Of a DNA stretch of 7,211 nt, positions 1 to 6,309 are shown one piece after another. The stretch lies in assembly GCA_017463035.1 (NCBI GenBank), contig JAFTPY010000119.1, positions 1-7,211 of the forward strand, in the 5' to 3' direction. The translations under genes were made by a program, and so were the position numbers. The notes under the pieces were generated by a model, which was given only the letters and a program-made list of their open reading frames with translations, did not search any database and was not told where the DNA came from. The DNA comes from Lachnospiraceae bacterium. Its GTDB lineage: Bacteria > Bacillota > Clostridia > Lachnospirales > Lachnospiraceae. How positions within the stretch are numbered: position 1 is the stretch's first letter; every line of letters begins with the position of its first letter.

Positions 1-708
1 GCCAGCAGAGGTATCGGATACTTATCCGCACTTTTTATGGCAGAGCAGGGATGTAACCTTGTATTGCACAGCCGTTCTAAGGAACATTGCGCCAAGGTTC
101 TGGAAGAAGTCAAAGCAAAAGGCGTAGAAGCTTATACCGTAGAGGCTGAATTGACGGATTTGGCACAGGTGGAGAAAATGCTTGCGGATATTGATGCCAA
201 AGGAACTCCGATTTCCATTGTTTTGAATAATGCGGGCTTACAAATCGCATATCGTGTGGATTATTTGAACACTCCGGTTTCCGATTACACAGAAAGCTTT
301 AAAATCAACACCATTGCTCCGGCAATGATTTGTTATCATTTCCTGCCGCGTATGATTGAGAACGGCTTCGGTCGTATTTTAAATACCACCAGCGGTATCC
401 GCTTAGATCCTCATCAGGCAGGCTATTCTGCCAGTAAGGCAGCCCTTGATAAAATTACCGTTGACCTGGGGCACACCGTAAACGGCACCGACGTTATGAT
501 TAATCTCACCGATCCGGGCTGGTGCAGAACAGACCTTGGCGGTCCGAATGCTCCCAACGCTCCGGAAAGTGCCATTCCCGGTATCGTAGTAGGTGCCTTT
601 CTGGACGATAAAAAATCCGGACGTTTTCTGGGTGCCCAGACCTTTGCCGGCATGACACTGGAAGAGGCCGTAAAATATGCGGAAGAACATTTTGACAGTC
701 CGTACTAA
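1..708 (+). CDS. Short-chain dehydrogenase/reductase (SDR), 5' end outside the window
   Basis: NAD(P)-dependent oxidoreductase of the classical SDR family; the substrate cannot be told from sequence. The frame is open from base 1, and its first residues ASRGIG are the end of the family's TGxxxGIG nucleotide-binding motif, so only about 10-15 N-terminal residues are missing. The in-frame ATG at 37 falls after this motif and is not the true start. Counting visible residues from base 1, NNAG is at 76-79, the structural/catalytic Asn at 103 (KINTIAP), the catalytic Ser at 131 (NTTSG), and the YxxxK pair is Tyr142 and Lys146 (GYSASK). A PGW segment at 172-174 corresponds to the usual PG after strand 6. 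The visible 235 residues plus the missing start give the usual length of about 250. The gene converges on the lipoprotein operon and shares its terminator region; no functional link to the operon is evident. Confidence 0.93.
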   Translation, partial: ASRGIGYLSALFMAEQGCNLVLHSRSKEHCAKVLEEVKAKGVEAYTVEAELTDLAQVEKMLADIDAKGTPISIVLNNAGLQIAYRVDYLNTPVSDYTESFKINTIAPAMICYHFLPRMIENGFGRILNTTSGIRLDPHQAGYSASKAALDKITVDLGHTVNGTDVMINLTDPGWCRTDLGGPNAPNAPESAIPGIVVGAFLDDKKSGRFLGAQTFAGMTLEEAVKYAEEHFDSPY

Positions 709-731
709 ACATCTCGTAATAGCATTCTTCA

Positions 732-754
732 AAGTATTTTTCCGAAAAATACTT
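732..754. repeat. A/T-rich perfect hairpin downstream of the SDR gene
   Basis: A 10-bp perfect inverted repeat (AAGTATTTTT at 732-741 and AAAAATACTT at 745-754) has a 3-base CCG loop. It lies 23 bases after the SDR stop codon and just before the stronger hairpin at 768-802. It could help transcript termination or 3'-end protection for the SDR mRNA. The stem is A/T-rich and no clean U-run follows it, so a role as terminator is uncertain. Confidence 0.5.
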
Positions 755-767
755 CCTTTCATAATAG

Positions 768-802
768 ACAAAAGGCTTGCGCACCCTTCGCAAGCCTTTT
801 GT
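768..802. terminator. Probable bidirectional intrinsic terminator between convergent genes
   Basis: A 14-bp perfect stem (ACAAAAGGCTTGCG at 768-781 and CGCAAGCCTTTTGT at 789-802) encloses a 7-base loop. The G/C-rich core is flanked by an A-tract on one arm and a T-tract on the other, so the hairpin reads as an intrinsic terminator in both directions. It lies about 60 bases after the SDR stop and about 35 bases after the last lipoprotein stop. The base run after the stem is only moderately U-rich on either strand, so efficiency is uncertain. Confidence 0.8.
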
Positions 803-837
803 AGTTATCTTCTCCTCTTCGTCATACGAATTCATTG

Positions 838-3000
838 CTACTTCAGACGATGTACCGTATCCCCGGATTTCACCTCAATCACATCTGCTTTAATAAAATC
901 AATCGGCGGGAAATACGGGTATGCATTTGCTGTATAGGAAATCTCATCTTCCTCTGCGTCAAACCATACATATCCCCGCTTACCGTCTTCATCGATTACC
1001 TTGTATTCCTTGCCGTCTGCTACAAATCGTAACGTCTTGGCAAAATCCAGCCACTCCTCCTGGAGCTCATCCCTGTAATCCTGTAAGCCGTCCTCGTCCG
1101 CAGGAACTTCTTTCGCATCAATGTCGGTATAAAATCCGATTTGTGTCCGATACATTCCGAATTCTGCATATCTGATTTCATATTCCCGTCCGTTATAAAC
1201 GAATATCATGTTGTCATAATACTCATCATAGGCAGGATGAAACTCTGTTGCCGGCATATCTACCAGGTACGCCTCCGGTTCTACCTCATACCACAGTACT
1301 CCGTCGGAATCATCCTGATCAAAGTCAAAACCCACACGGCAAATATCAATTACTGTCGGACCGTATCCCAACATCGCTCCGTCCATGGTCACGTGGTACA
1401 GCTTCTTATTTTCCTTATCCCGAATGCCGCATCCCACGCGATTCCAACTGTATTTGTTCTCCGGATTGTATTGGTCTTCCGTAAAACAGCCCACATATAA
1501 ATGGATGTTTTCATACATTTCCGTTAACATATCATCCTCTACTATGACATCAAATACCATCTTCGGGTTCTGCATATCCCCGGTAACTGCCTTCAAATCA
1601 AACCGGAATATATCTGCAATCCTGCTCTCGTCTACCGCATAATAATATCCCTTCTCTACAATTGTTGCCGATATTTCATCCTTATGAAGCTCCCGCAAAT
1701 GTGCAATCAATTCCTTCTGATTTTCATCCATAACCGGTTTTTGCGGTTTCCGATGTAACATTTTCTTATCAGAGGTCTTTAAATCATATCCGTCTGTTTC
1801 GAGCCAAAGTTTTACATCAGACGCATCACCGTAATCGATTCCCGGGAAAAACGCGGTTCCGCCGCCTTCATAGTAACCTGACCGGTTCCCGTAATCACCG
1901 AATTGCATAAAGCCGTGCTCATACATACGGAAAATCCCGCCATCCGCTTCCAACGTTAACTGTTTCAGAAAATCCTCCCATTCCGGACGAGCATTTGCGG
2001 TAAAACGTTCCGCGCCTCCCGGATACTCCGATACCTCTTTTGAATCGACAAAGATAGAGAAGGAAATCTGCGTACCATACTGTCCGAACTCTACCGTATT
2101 CAGACAATATTCTCTTCCGTTATGTGTAAAAGCACATCCGTTGTAGCTTTTTTTCAGCACCGGGCAAAGCTTATGCTTCGAAACCGTAAGTCTCCATTCC
2201 GGTACATCTATTTCATAAACAAGCGACTCCGCATTTTTTCTTTCAAATTCCACACAACAAATATCCACTACAAACGGTTCTCCGACCGACATCCACGCAG
2301 CACTTCCCGGCAAAGTCACGTGATAAAGATTCTCCGTCTTCTCATCCCGTATTCCGTAACCCTCACAGGCCGCATAATGATCCAGCTCATTGTCATACAC
2401 CCTTTCACCCAGTGTATATGCGTACAACTTAAGCTCGTCATATGCAGCAGTCAAAGCATCATCCTCTACCGTAACATCAATCACCAACATCGGATTTTGC
2501 AGGTCACCGGTCACTGCTTTAAAATCAAAAGCAAAGCTTCCGTCGGAACAAGTTTTTTCTACCTCATACCAATATCCTTTTTCTACAATTTCCGCAGAAA
2601 CCTCGTCTTTATGCGCTGTTCTCAGATGTTCCGCCAACTCCGCCTTCTTCGGCGAAACAGTCGGAACCGGCGTCGCCGTCGGGGCTACGGTTGCCGTCGG
2701 CTTTGGTGTCGCCGTCGGCGCTGCGGTTGCCGTCGGCTTTGGTGCCGCTGTGGATGCCGGCTTCGGGGTTGCTGTTTCCTCCGGCGGTACCGTAACTTCC
2801 GGCTTCGATGCAGCTTCCGGCGACTTGGCTTCTTCCGGGGCTGCGGTTGCCGTCGGTGTGGAAGCCGCCTGTTCCTCATTCTCAATTCCCTGTGTTATCC
2901 CGGAAGTTTGTACCGGATCCGTCGCCGGTTGTTCCGCGTTACAGGCTCCCAGCAATACCGCTGCCAAAATCCCGGCAGCTATCATTCTTTTTCCTTTCAT
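838..3000 (-). CDS. Lipoprotein with two copies of the anti-sigma-type extracytoplasmic domain
   Basis: Predicted secreted lipoprotein of 720 residues. A basic N-terminus and hydrophobic stretch (residues 1-19) end in a lipobox L17-G18-A19-C20, so mature protein should be lipidated at Cys20 and anchored to the outer face of the membrane. Residues about 45-117 form a Pro/Thr/Ala-rich linker. Two homologous domains follow. Domain 1 is about 116-410 and starts DEVSAEIVEKGYWY at 132; domain 2 is about 423-720 and starts DEISATIVEKGYYY at 441. Both carry the F-x-D-[FL]-K-A-V-T-G-D block (domain 1 to 166, domain 2 to 475), a LYHVT block (225, 534) and an FPxID segment (385, 697). Domain 1 is closest to the ectodomain of the anti-sigma factor, domain 2 to the preceding lipoprotein. 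The start is supported by GGAGGG nine bases upstream. It is the last gene of the operon, 19 bases after its neighbour. I do not recognise a named family or enzymatic motif. The lipoprotein call is firm; the role as ligand-binding or regulatory partner of the anti-sigma factor is inference. Confidence 0.9.
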   Translation of the reverse strand: MKGKRMIAAGILAAVLLGACNAEQPATDPVQTSGITQGIENEEQAASTPTATAAPEEAKSPEAASKPEVTVPPEETATPKPASTAAPKPTATAAPTATPKPTATVAPTATPVPTVSPKKAELAEHLRTAHKDEVSAEIVEKGYWYEVEKTCSDGSFAFDFKAVTGDLQNPMLVIDVTVEDDALTAAYDELKLYAYTLGERVYDNELDHYAACEGYGIRDEKTENLYHVTLPGSAAWMSVGEPFVVDICCVEFERKNAESLVYEIDVPEWRLTVSKHKLCPVLKKSYNGCAFTHNGREYCLNTVEFGQYGTQISFSIFVDSKEVSEYPGGAERFTANARPEWEDFLKQLTLEADGGIFRMYEHGFMQFGDYGNRSGYYEGGGTAFFPGIDYGDASDVKLWLETDGYDLKTSDKKMLHRKPQKPVMDENQKELIAHLRELHKDEISATIVEKGYYYAVDESRIADIFRFDLKAVTGDMQNPKMVFDVIVEDDMLTEMYENIHLYVGCFTEDQYNPENKYSWNRVGCGIRDKENKKLYHVTMDGAMLGYGPTVIDICRVGFDFDQDDSDGVLWYEVEPEAYLVDMPATEFHPAYDEYYDNMIFVYNGREYEIRYAEFGMYRTQIGFYTDIDAKEVPADEDGLQDYRDELQEEWLDFAKTLRFVADGKEYKVIDEDGKRGYVWFDAEEDEISYTANAYPYFPPIDFIKADVIEVKSGDTVHRLK
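2650..2868 (-). repeat. Low-complexity Pro/Thr/Ala linker with a 36-base tandem repeat
   Basis: This stretch encodes residues about 45-117 of the two-domain lipoprotein, rich in the triplet-like pattern PTATAAP/PKPTATVAP. At DNA level a unit of 36 bases (12 codons) recurs, for example beginning at 2685 and 2721 on the + strand, and its core GCGGTTGCCGTCGG appears again at 2723 and 2843. Such linkers commonly act as flexible or wall-spanning spacers between a lipid anchor and a folded domain. The copy number is prone to change by slippage. Confidence 0.85.
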
Positions 3001-3009
3001 AACTCCTAG

Positions 3010-3015
3010 CCCTCC
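3010..3015 (-). promoter_or_regulatory. Ribosome binding site of the two-domain lipoprotein gene
   Basis: GGAGGG on the - strand sits nine bases before the ATG at 3000-2998 and lies in the 19-base gap after the preceding stop codon. A second AGGAG at 3007-3003 is only two bases from this ATG and too close to serve it. The site supports residue 1 as start rather than the in-frame Met6. Confidence 0.7.
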
Positions 3016-3019
3016 GATT

Positions 3020-4060
3020 TTATTTCAGATTGTATATCGTATCTCCCACCTTCAGTTCCAGCTCAGACACCTTAAAATAATCAACTGCCGGGAAATACGC
3101 ATGCACATAGCCTTGATAAGAAGTCTTTCCCTCTTCCACATTAAACCAAAGATATCCCCGTTTGCCGTCCTCGTCCACGACCTTATACTCCTTGCCGTCT
3201 GCCACCAATGTTAAATCAGGCCAAGCTTCGGTCCATTCCTTCTGAAGCTCCTCACGGTATTCTTCCAAGCCCCAATCGTCCGTCGGCACCTCCGCCGCAT
3301 CAATTGCGGTCCGGATTTCAAAATCTACATAATAGCTTCCGTAAATCGCACCCGTCATTTCATAACTTCTCCCCCCGCAGGAAAATCCCATTCCGCTGTA
3401 ACTTCCCCGTAATACCGGTACAAACGTATCCAAAGGTACATCTACATAGTACGGCTCCGGATTTACTTCATAAACCAATTCCCCGTTCATACTGTCGGTA
3501 TCCACATCAAACGCGACCTGACAGATTTCCGCCACAGTAGGAGCGTAACCGAAAATATATCCGCTCATGATTACATGATATAATTTCTTATTCTCCGGGT
3601 CCTGTACGCCGTATCCGTCACAATTCCACCAATTTCCCGGCTCATAGTTCTCTTCTCTCTCACAATCCACACCCAGACGGATTACAGGATACATCTCCGT
3701 TAAAATTTCATCCTCCACCGTCACATCAAACACCATCATCAGATTTTCCTCATCTCCGGTCAAAGCCTTAAAATCGAATCGAAAAATCTCATCTTCTCTG
3801 GTCTCGTTCACAATATGATAATAGCCCTGCTCCACCAACCGCGCGGACACCTCATCCTCATGAGCAATTCGCAAATGCTCCGCAAGTTCCTTCTGCTCCG
3901 GAGACATGGTAACTTCCGGGGTTCCCTTCTCATCGGATACTCCCCGGGTTTCCGACGGGGTGCCGGTGGTCGTTCCTACCGTCTTACCTTTCTCTCCGGC
4001 ACATCCCGCAAAAGCAAACATTGCAACAATCACAAATATCAACAAACTCTTTTTCTTCAT
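3020..4060 (-). CDS. Lipoprotein with one anti-sigma-type extracytoplasmic domain
   Basis: Predicted lipoprotein of 346 residues. MKKK is followed by a hydrophobic segment and a lipobox F17-A18-G19-C20; Phe at -3 is a little unusual but the signal is otherwise typical. A short Gly/Thr/Ser-rich linker (21-50) leads to a helix-like KELAEHLRIAHEDE (57-70) and then the shared domain to the C-terminus: VSARLVEQGYY (71-81), FRFDFKALTGD (93-103), LYHVIM (160-165), FPAVDY (323-328), final residues YNLK. It lacks the long Pro/Thr linker of its downstream neighbour. It is most like domain 2 of that neighbour, including a near-identical ADGKEYKV-DEDGKRGY stretch at 287-303. The gene starts 29 bases after the anti-sigma stop codon, with AGAGG seven bases before its ATG, and ends 19 bases before the next gene, so all are probably co-transcribed. 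No enzyme motif is visible. A role in modulating signal perception by the anti-sigma factor is inference. Confidence 0.9.
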   Translation of the reverse strand: MKKKSLLIFVIVAMFAFAGCAGEKGKTVGTTTGTPSETRGVSDEKGTPEVTMSPEQKELAEHLRIAHEDEVSARLVEQGYYHIVNETREDEIFRFDFKALTGDEENLMMVFDVTVEDEILTEMYPVIRLGVDCEREENYEPGNWWNCDGYGVQDPENKKLYHVIMSGYIFGYAPTVAEICQVAFDVDTDSMNGELVYEVNPEPYYVDVPLDTFVPVLRGSYSGMGFSCGGRSYEMTGAIYGSYYVDFEIRTAIDAAEVPTDDWGLEEYREELQKEWTEAWPDLTLVADGKEYKVVDEDGKRGYLWFNVEEGKTSYQGYVHAYFPAVDYFKVSELELKVGDTIYNLK

Positions 4061-4089
4061 TTTCTTTCCTCTTCCTTTTCTTTGAGCAA

Positions 4090-5208
4090 CTATTTCAAAC
4101 GGTATTCCGCAGTTCCCTGCTTCAAACTGATTTTCTTGGCAGACCGATAATCAATAACCGGGAAGTGTAGTGTCACATAACAACGATTTTTATGACCTGC
4201 CTCTCCGTACTTATCATACCATACCTCTCCGCCCTCATGGGCAATTGCCTCGTATTCCGCACCGTCTACCACCATGTGCAAATCGTCCGCATAGTCTCTC
4301 CACTTCATCTGAAGCAAGCTTTCCAGCCCCGATTCCGTGGCATACTGTCCTTCCAGAGACTGTCCGTCATAATCAAACACAAAGATGCATTCCGTATAAT
4401 AAGCACCGTAATTTGCGTAATTCAGGTAGAATCCGTCCTCCTCCGGAGAAACCAAAACGCCTCCGAAATAGTCGCTCACTACCGGATGAAGATCCATCGG
4501 TGGCACTTCGAACCGATATTCCATATTCACCTCGTACGAACGTGCAATATGCTTAAAACGAATCTCCCTGACACTGACCACCACCGGTTCGCCGTAACTG
4601 ATCCATACCGGCGCTCCGTCCATGACCACATGATACAGATTCTTATTCTCCGCATCCTGATAGCCGCTTCCATCGCACATTGCATACTGATCCAATTCAT
4701 TCTCATACTGCTCTACTCCCAATGTATATGCGGAAAGGTAAATCCGATCGTTGTTTAAGGATATATTCGGGTCATTTACCCATACATCAAATACAAGCTT
4801 CGGTGTCTGTGCATCTCCCGTCACCGCCAACAAATCAATTCGGAAAATATCCTCCGTTACGGACTGATTCACCTCATAATAGTAGCCCTGCTCCACCAGT
4901 TCGGCACTTGTTTCATCCTTAAAAATCTTCCGTAACACTTCATCCAGCTTGCCGGTCGCCGCCAACGCCGTGGTAGCCACCGCCAGTGTACATACAATAA
5001 TAACGCATGCCGCCGAAAGTACCTTCCCGAAGGCATTTCTCTTTTTTCTCTGCTCCGTCAAGTCAATCACGTTCGTTGCGTTCTCCGACGGTTGCTCCCG
5101 CCCGGAGATTCTCTCTTTTGCAATCCGCAGCATTTCTTCCGCAGTCATTGTATTTTTTTCGTTACAAAACGCATCTACCTGCTGTTTATACGTTATCTTT
5201 ACGCTCAT
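4090..5208 (-). CDS. Membrane-anchored anti-sigma factor with extracytoplasmic sensor-like domain
   Basis: Predicted anti-sigma factor of 372 residues that would hold the ECF sigma factor encoded just upstream at the inner face of the membrane. The cytoplasmic part is short (1-61), with a charged helix-like segment TAEEMLRIAKERI at 22-34. It has a single Cys (Cys15) and no HxxxCxxC zinc motif, so it is not a classical ZAS protein. One transmembrane helix spans about 63-85 (start LSAACVIIV). The rest, about 98-372, is outside: DETSAELVEQGYYY (98-111), RIDLLAVTGD (123-132), NLYHVVMDG (190-198), FPVIDY (349-354) and a final YRLK. This domain recurs in both downstream lipoproteins. The ATG overlaps the sigma stop codon by one base (TGATG), and AGGAGG lies ten bases upstream, which fits translational coupling and matched stoichiometry. 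The assignment rests on topology and gene order rather than a recognised N-terminal motif. Confidence 0.85.
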   Translation of the reverse strand: MSVKITYKQQVDAFCNEKNTMTAEEMLRIAKERISGREQPSENATNVIDLTEQRKKRNAFGKVLSAACVIIVCTLAVATTALAATGKLDEVLRKIFKDETSAELVEQGYYYEVNQSVTEDIFRIDLLAVTGDAQTPKLVFDVWVNDPNISLNNDRIYLSAYTLGVEQYENELDQYAMCDGSGYQDAENKNLYHVVMDGAPVWISYGEPVVVSVREIRFKHIARSYEVNMEYRFEVPPMDLHPVVSDYFGGVLVSPEEDGFYLNYANYGAYYTECIFVFDYDGQSLEGQYATESGLESLLQMKWRDYADDLHMVVDGAEYEAIAHEGGEVWYDKYGEAGHKNRCYVTLHFPVIDYRSAKKISLKQGTAEYRLK

Positions 5209-5687
5209 CAGAACCAGTCCTCCTTTCGCAAAGATTTCCCGAGTTTTTCCCTACCTCGTTTCAATCGTATCTTCACCGTTGCTTCCGGAAGCTCCATGGC
5301 AGTTGCAATCTGCCGTACGGAATACTCCTCGTAATAGAACAGATGAAGCGGAATCCTGTATTTCTCCGGCAGCGTCAGCACCAGTGCAAACAAATCATTG
5401 GATTCTTCCTTCACCTCCGCCGGTATTTCCTCCGACAAAGGAGCATCCGACAAATGACTTTGACTTCTCAAATGATTTTTGCACAAATTAATGGATACTC
5501 GAATTAACCATGCTTTGATATGTTCTTCACTCTCATACTCCACATCGCTGCCAAGCAGTTTTACAAACACATCCTGCTGAAGATCGGCTGCATCCTCAGC
5601 ATTTCTCACATAGTTAAACACGACCGAATATACGGTATTCTTAAATTTTTCGAACACATCCAAAAACACAGATTCCGTAATTTTCAT
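5208..5687 (-). CDS. ECF-type RNA polymerase sigma factor
   Basis: Sigma-70 family factor of the extracytoplasmic function group, 159 residues, usual for the two-domain form. It has a region 2 (about 10-75), including DAADLQQDVFVKLL at 32-45 (region 2.2-like core-binding helix) and AWLIRVSINLCKNHLRS at 59-75 (regions 2.3-2.4, -10 recognition). A variable acidic linker follows (about 80-97), then region 4 (about 98-152) with LPEKYRIPLHLFYYEEYS followed by the helix-turn-helix VRQIATAMELPEATVKIRLKR at 124-144 for -35 recognition. It is the first gene of a four-gene block and its stop overlaps the anti-sigma start. AAAGGG about ten bases before the ATG serves as a weak ribosome binding site. Two TGAAAC-N15-CGT elements upstream resemble ECF promoters, suggesting autoregulation. 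The subgroup cannot be named from sequence alone. Confidence 0.95.
   Translation of the reverse strand: MKITESVFLDVFEKFKNTVYSVVFNYVRNAEDAADLQQDVFVKLLGSDVEYESEEHIKAWLIRVSINLCKNHLRSQSHLSDAPLSEEIPAEVKEESNDLFALVLTLPEKYRIPLHLFYYEEYSVRQIATAMELPEATVKIRLKRGREKLGKSLRKEDWF
5219..5224 (-). promoter_or_regulatory. Ribosome binding site of the anti-sigma gene
   Basis: A perfect AGGAGG lies inside the 3' end of the sigma coding sequence, ten bases before the anti-sigma ATG at 5208-5206. Together with the TGATG stop/start overlap it fixes the start and suggests coupled translation. Confidence 0.8.
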
Positions 5688-5713
5688 TGGTATAATACCC
5701 TTTCACATTGTTC

Positions 5714-5723
5714 GAAACGTTTC
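5714..5723. repeat. Small palindrome GAAACGTTTC in the sigma promoter region
   Basis: A perfect 10-bp palindrome contains the CGT of the proximal promoter candidate and a third TGAAAC (5724-5719, - strand) that lacks a properly spaced CGT. It may be only a by-product of overlapping promoter words, or an operator. The sequence alone does not decide. Confidence 0.35.
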
Positions 5724-5740
5724 ATTTATGACCGGTTTCA
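5716..5740 (-). promoter_or_regulatory. Candidate ECF promoter, proximal (P2)
   Basis: Reading the - strand, TGAAAC (5740-5735) is followed by 15 bases and CGTT (5719-5716). This matches the general ECF form, an AAC-type -35 and a CGT-type -10, known for factors such as B. subtilis SigW. The -10 element ends about 28 bases before the sigma ATG, which leaves room for a short leader and the AAAGGG ribosome binding site. The element has the same spacing as the distal copy. No transcript data are available. Confidence 0.5.
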
Positions 5741-5749
5741 CTTATAATA

Positions 5750-5774
5750 CACGACAAAATCATAAAAGGTTTCA
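5750..5774 (-). promoter_or_regulatory. Candidate ECF promoter, distal (P1)
   Basis: Reading the - strand, TGAAACCTTTT begins at 5774. TGAAAC is followed by 15 bases and CGTG (5753-5750). The TGAAACCTTTT start closely resembles the -35 region of SigW-type promoters. It lies downstream of the tagD terminator and upstream of the sigma gene, where an autoregulated promoter would be expected. A spacing of 15 bases is slightly shorter than the commonest 16-17. Confidence 0.55.
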
Positions 5775-5839
5775 TTTTCTTTTATTTTTTTACAACTGCA
5801 TATCAGCATAACATAAACATAGCAGATTCGCAATAAAAC

Positions 5840-5888
5840 AATAAGACGGACCGCCTCGCAATTCTGCGGGACAGCCCGTCTGCTTATT
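5840..5888 (-). terminator. Intrinsic terminator of the tagD transcript
   Basis: Starting about 14 bases after the tagD stop on the - strand, AATAAG (5888-5883) pairs with CTTATT (5845-5840). ACGG (5879-5876) pairs with CCGT (5849-5846), leaving a three-base CAG bulge, and an inner CCGC/GCGG pairing (5869-5866 with 5854-5851) closes the stem. A T-rich run, TTATTGTTTTATT, follows on the - strand. The hairpin separates the teichoic-type operon from the sigma operon. Confidence 0.75.
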
Positions 5889-5902
5889 TTACCTCTTGTC
5901 TC

Positions 5903-6295
5903 TTACTTTTTCGAATTCAAATCGCTTTTAATTTTCGTCGTGGAGATTCCCTCCGTCCGCGGAAGATATACCACTTCGCAATAGTCCTTCAAGAAATCAA
6001 ACTGGCCTGCCCAGTCATCTCCCATAACAAAGACATCCACCTGATTATCTACCACATCCTTGATTTTCTGCTCCCAGTTAAATTCCGGGATAACCTCATC
6101 CACATAGCGGATGGCCTCCAAAATCGTTTTTCGAGCTTCGTAGGGATGATATGCCGTCTTATGCTTTACCGCATTGAACTCATCCGTGGAAAGCACCACA
6201 ATCAGATAATCCCCCAATTCCTTTGCGCGACGCAGTAAATTAATGTGTCCCACGTGCAACAAATCATACGTTCCGTAGGTAATGACCTTTTTCAT
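5903..6295 (-). CDS. tagD: Glycerol-3-phosphate cytidylyltransferase
   Basis: Cytoplasmic enzyme that makes CDP-glycerol from CTP and sn-glycerol 3-phosphate, the activated unit for glycerol-phosphate teichoic acids and related surface polymers. The 130 residues match the family length and resemble B. subtilis TagD along the whole chain. Visible hallmarks are the start MKKVITYGTYDLLHVGH with the nucleotidyl-transfer HxGH at 14-17, RYVDEVIPE at 63-71, VDVFVMGDDW at 86-95 and the signature RTEGISTTKI at 113-122. The ATG is eight bases after AGGAGG, which itself overlaps the stop codon of the upstream glycosyltransferase gene (TAGGAGG). The two genes thus form an operon, and a terminator follows tagD. 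Here it may serve wall teichoic acid or a glycerol-phosphate-decorated capsule; the window does not show which. Confidence 0.95.
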   Translation of the reverse strand: MKKVITYGTYDLLHVGHINLLRRAKELGDYLIVVLSTDEFNAVKHKTAYHPYEARKTILEAIRYVDEVIPEFNWEQKIKDVVDNQVDVFVMGDDWAGQFDFLKDYCEVVYLPRTEGISTTKIKSDLNSKK

Positions 6296-6303
6296 CGTTA
6301 CAG

Positions 6304-6309
6304 CCTCCT
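6304..6309 (-). promoter_or_regulatory. Ribosome binding site of tagD
   Basis: AGGAGG lies eight bases before the tagD ATG. Its first two bases are also the last two of the TAG stop codon of the upstream gene, so tagD translation is closely coupled to that gene. Confidence 0.8.

Noticed and set aside
2650..2868. CRISPR-like or mobile-element repeat
   Set aside because: The direct repeats are in-frame coding repeats of a Pro/Thr/Ala linker, without spacers of uniform size, terminal inverted repeats or a transposase.
2122..3009. Long + strand open frame opposite the two-domain lipoprotein
   Set aside because: The product is Arg/Cys-rich low-complexity sequence antisense to the Pro/Thr linker and conserved domain 1. 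It has no recognisable motif, while the opposite strand has a clear lipoprotein.
2390..3214. Second + strand open frame with a Gly/Ala/Val-rich repeat
   Set aside because: The apparent GVAVGA repeat is only the antisense reading of the 36-base linker repeat, and the frame runs across the gap between the two lipoprotein genes.
4949..5507. Overlapping + strand open frames opposite the sigma/anti-sigma junction
   Set aside because: They oppose well-supported genes with ribosome binding sites and family motifs, and their products resemble no known family.
5689..5699. GGTATAATACC inverted repeat between the sigma ribosome binding site and start codon
   Set aside because: The arms are five bases with a one-base centre, too short to form a stable hairpin. 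It could be read as a TATAAT-like box, but no -35 at the proper distance was found.
5741..5750. Possible housekeeping -10 (TATTAT, - strand) upstream of the sigma gene
   Set aside because: The bases about 17 positions upstream (AAACCT) do not resemble TTGACA. The overlapping ECF-type element is a better explanation.
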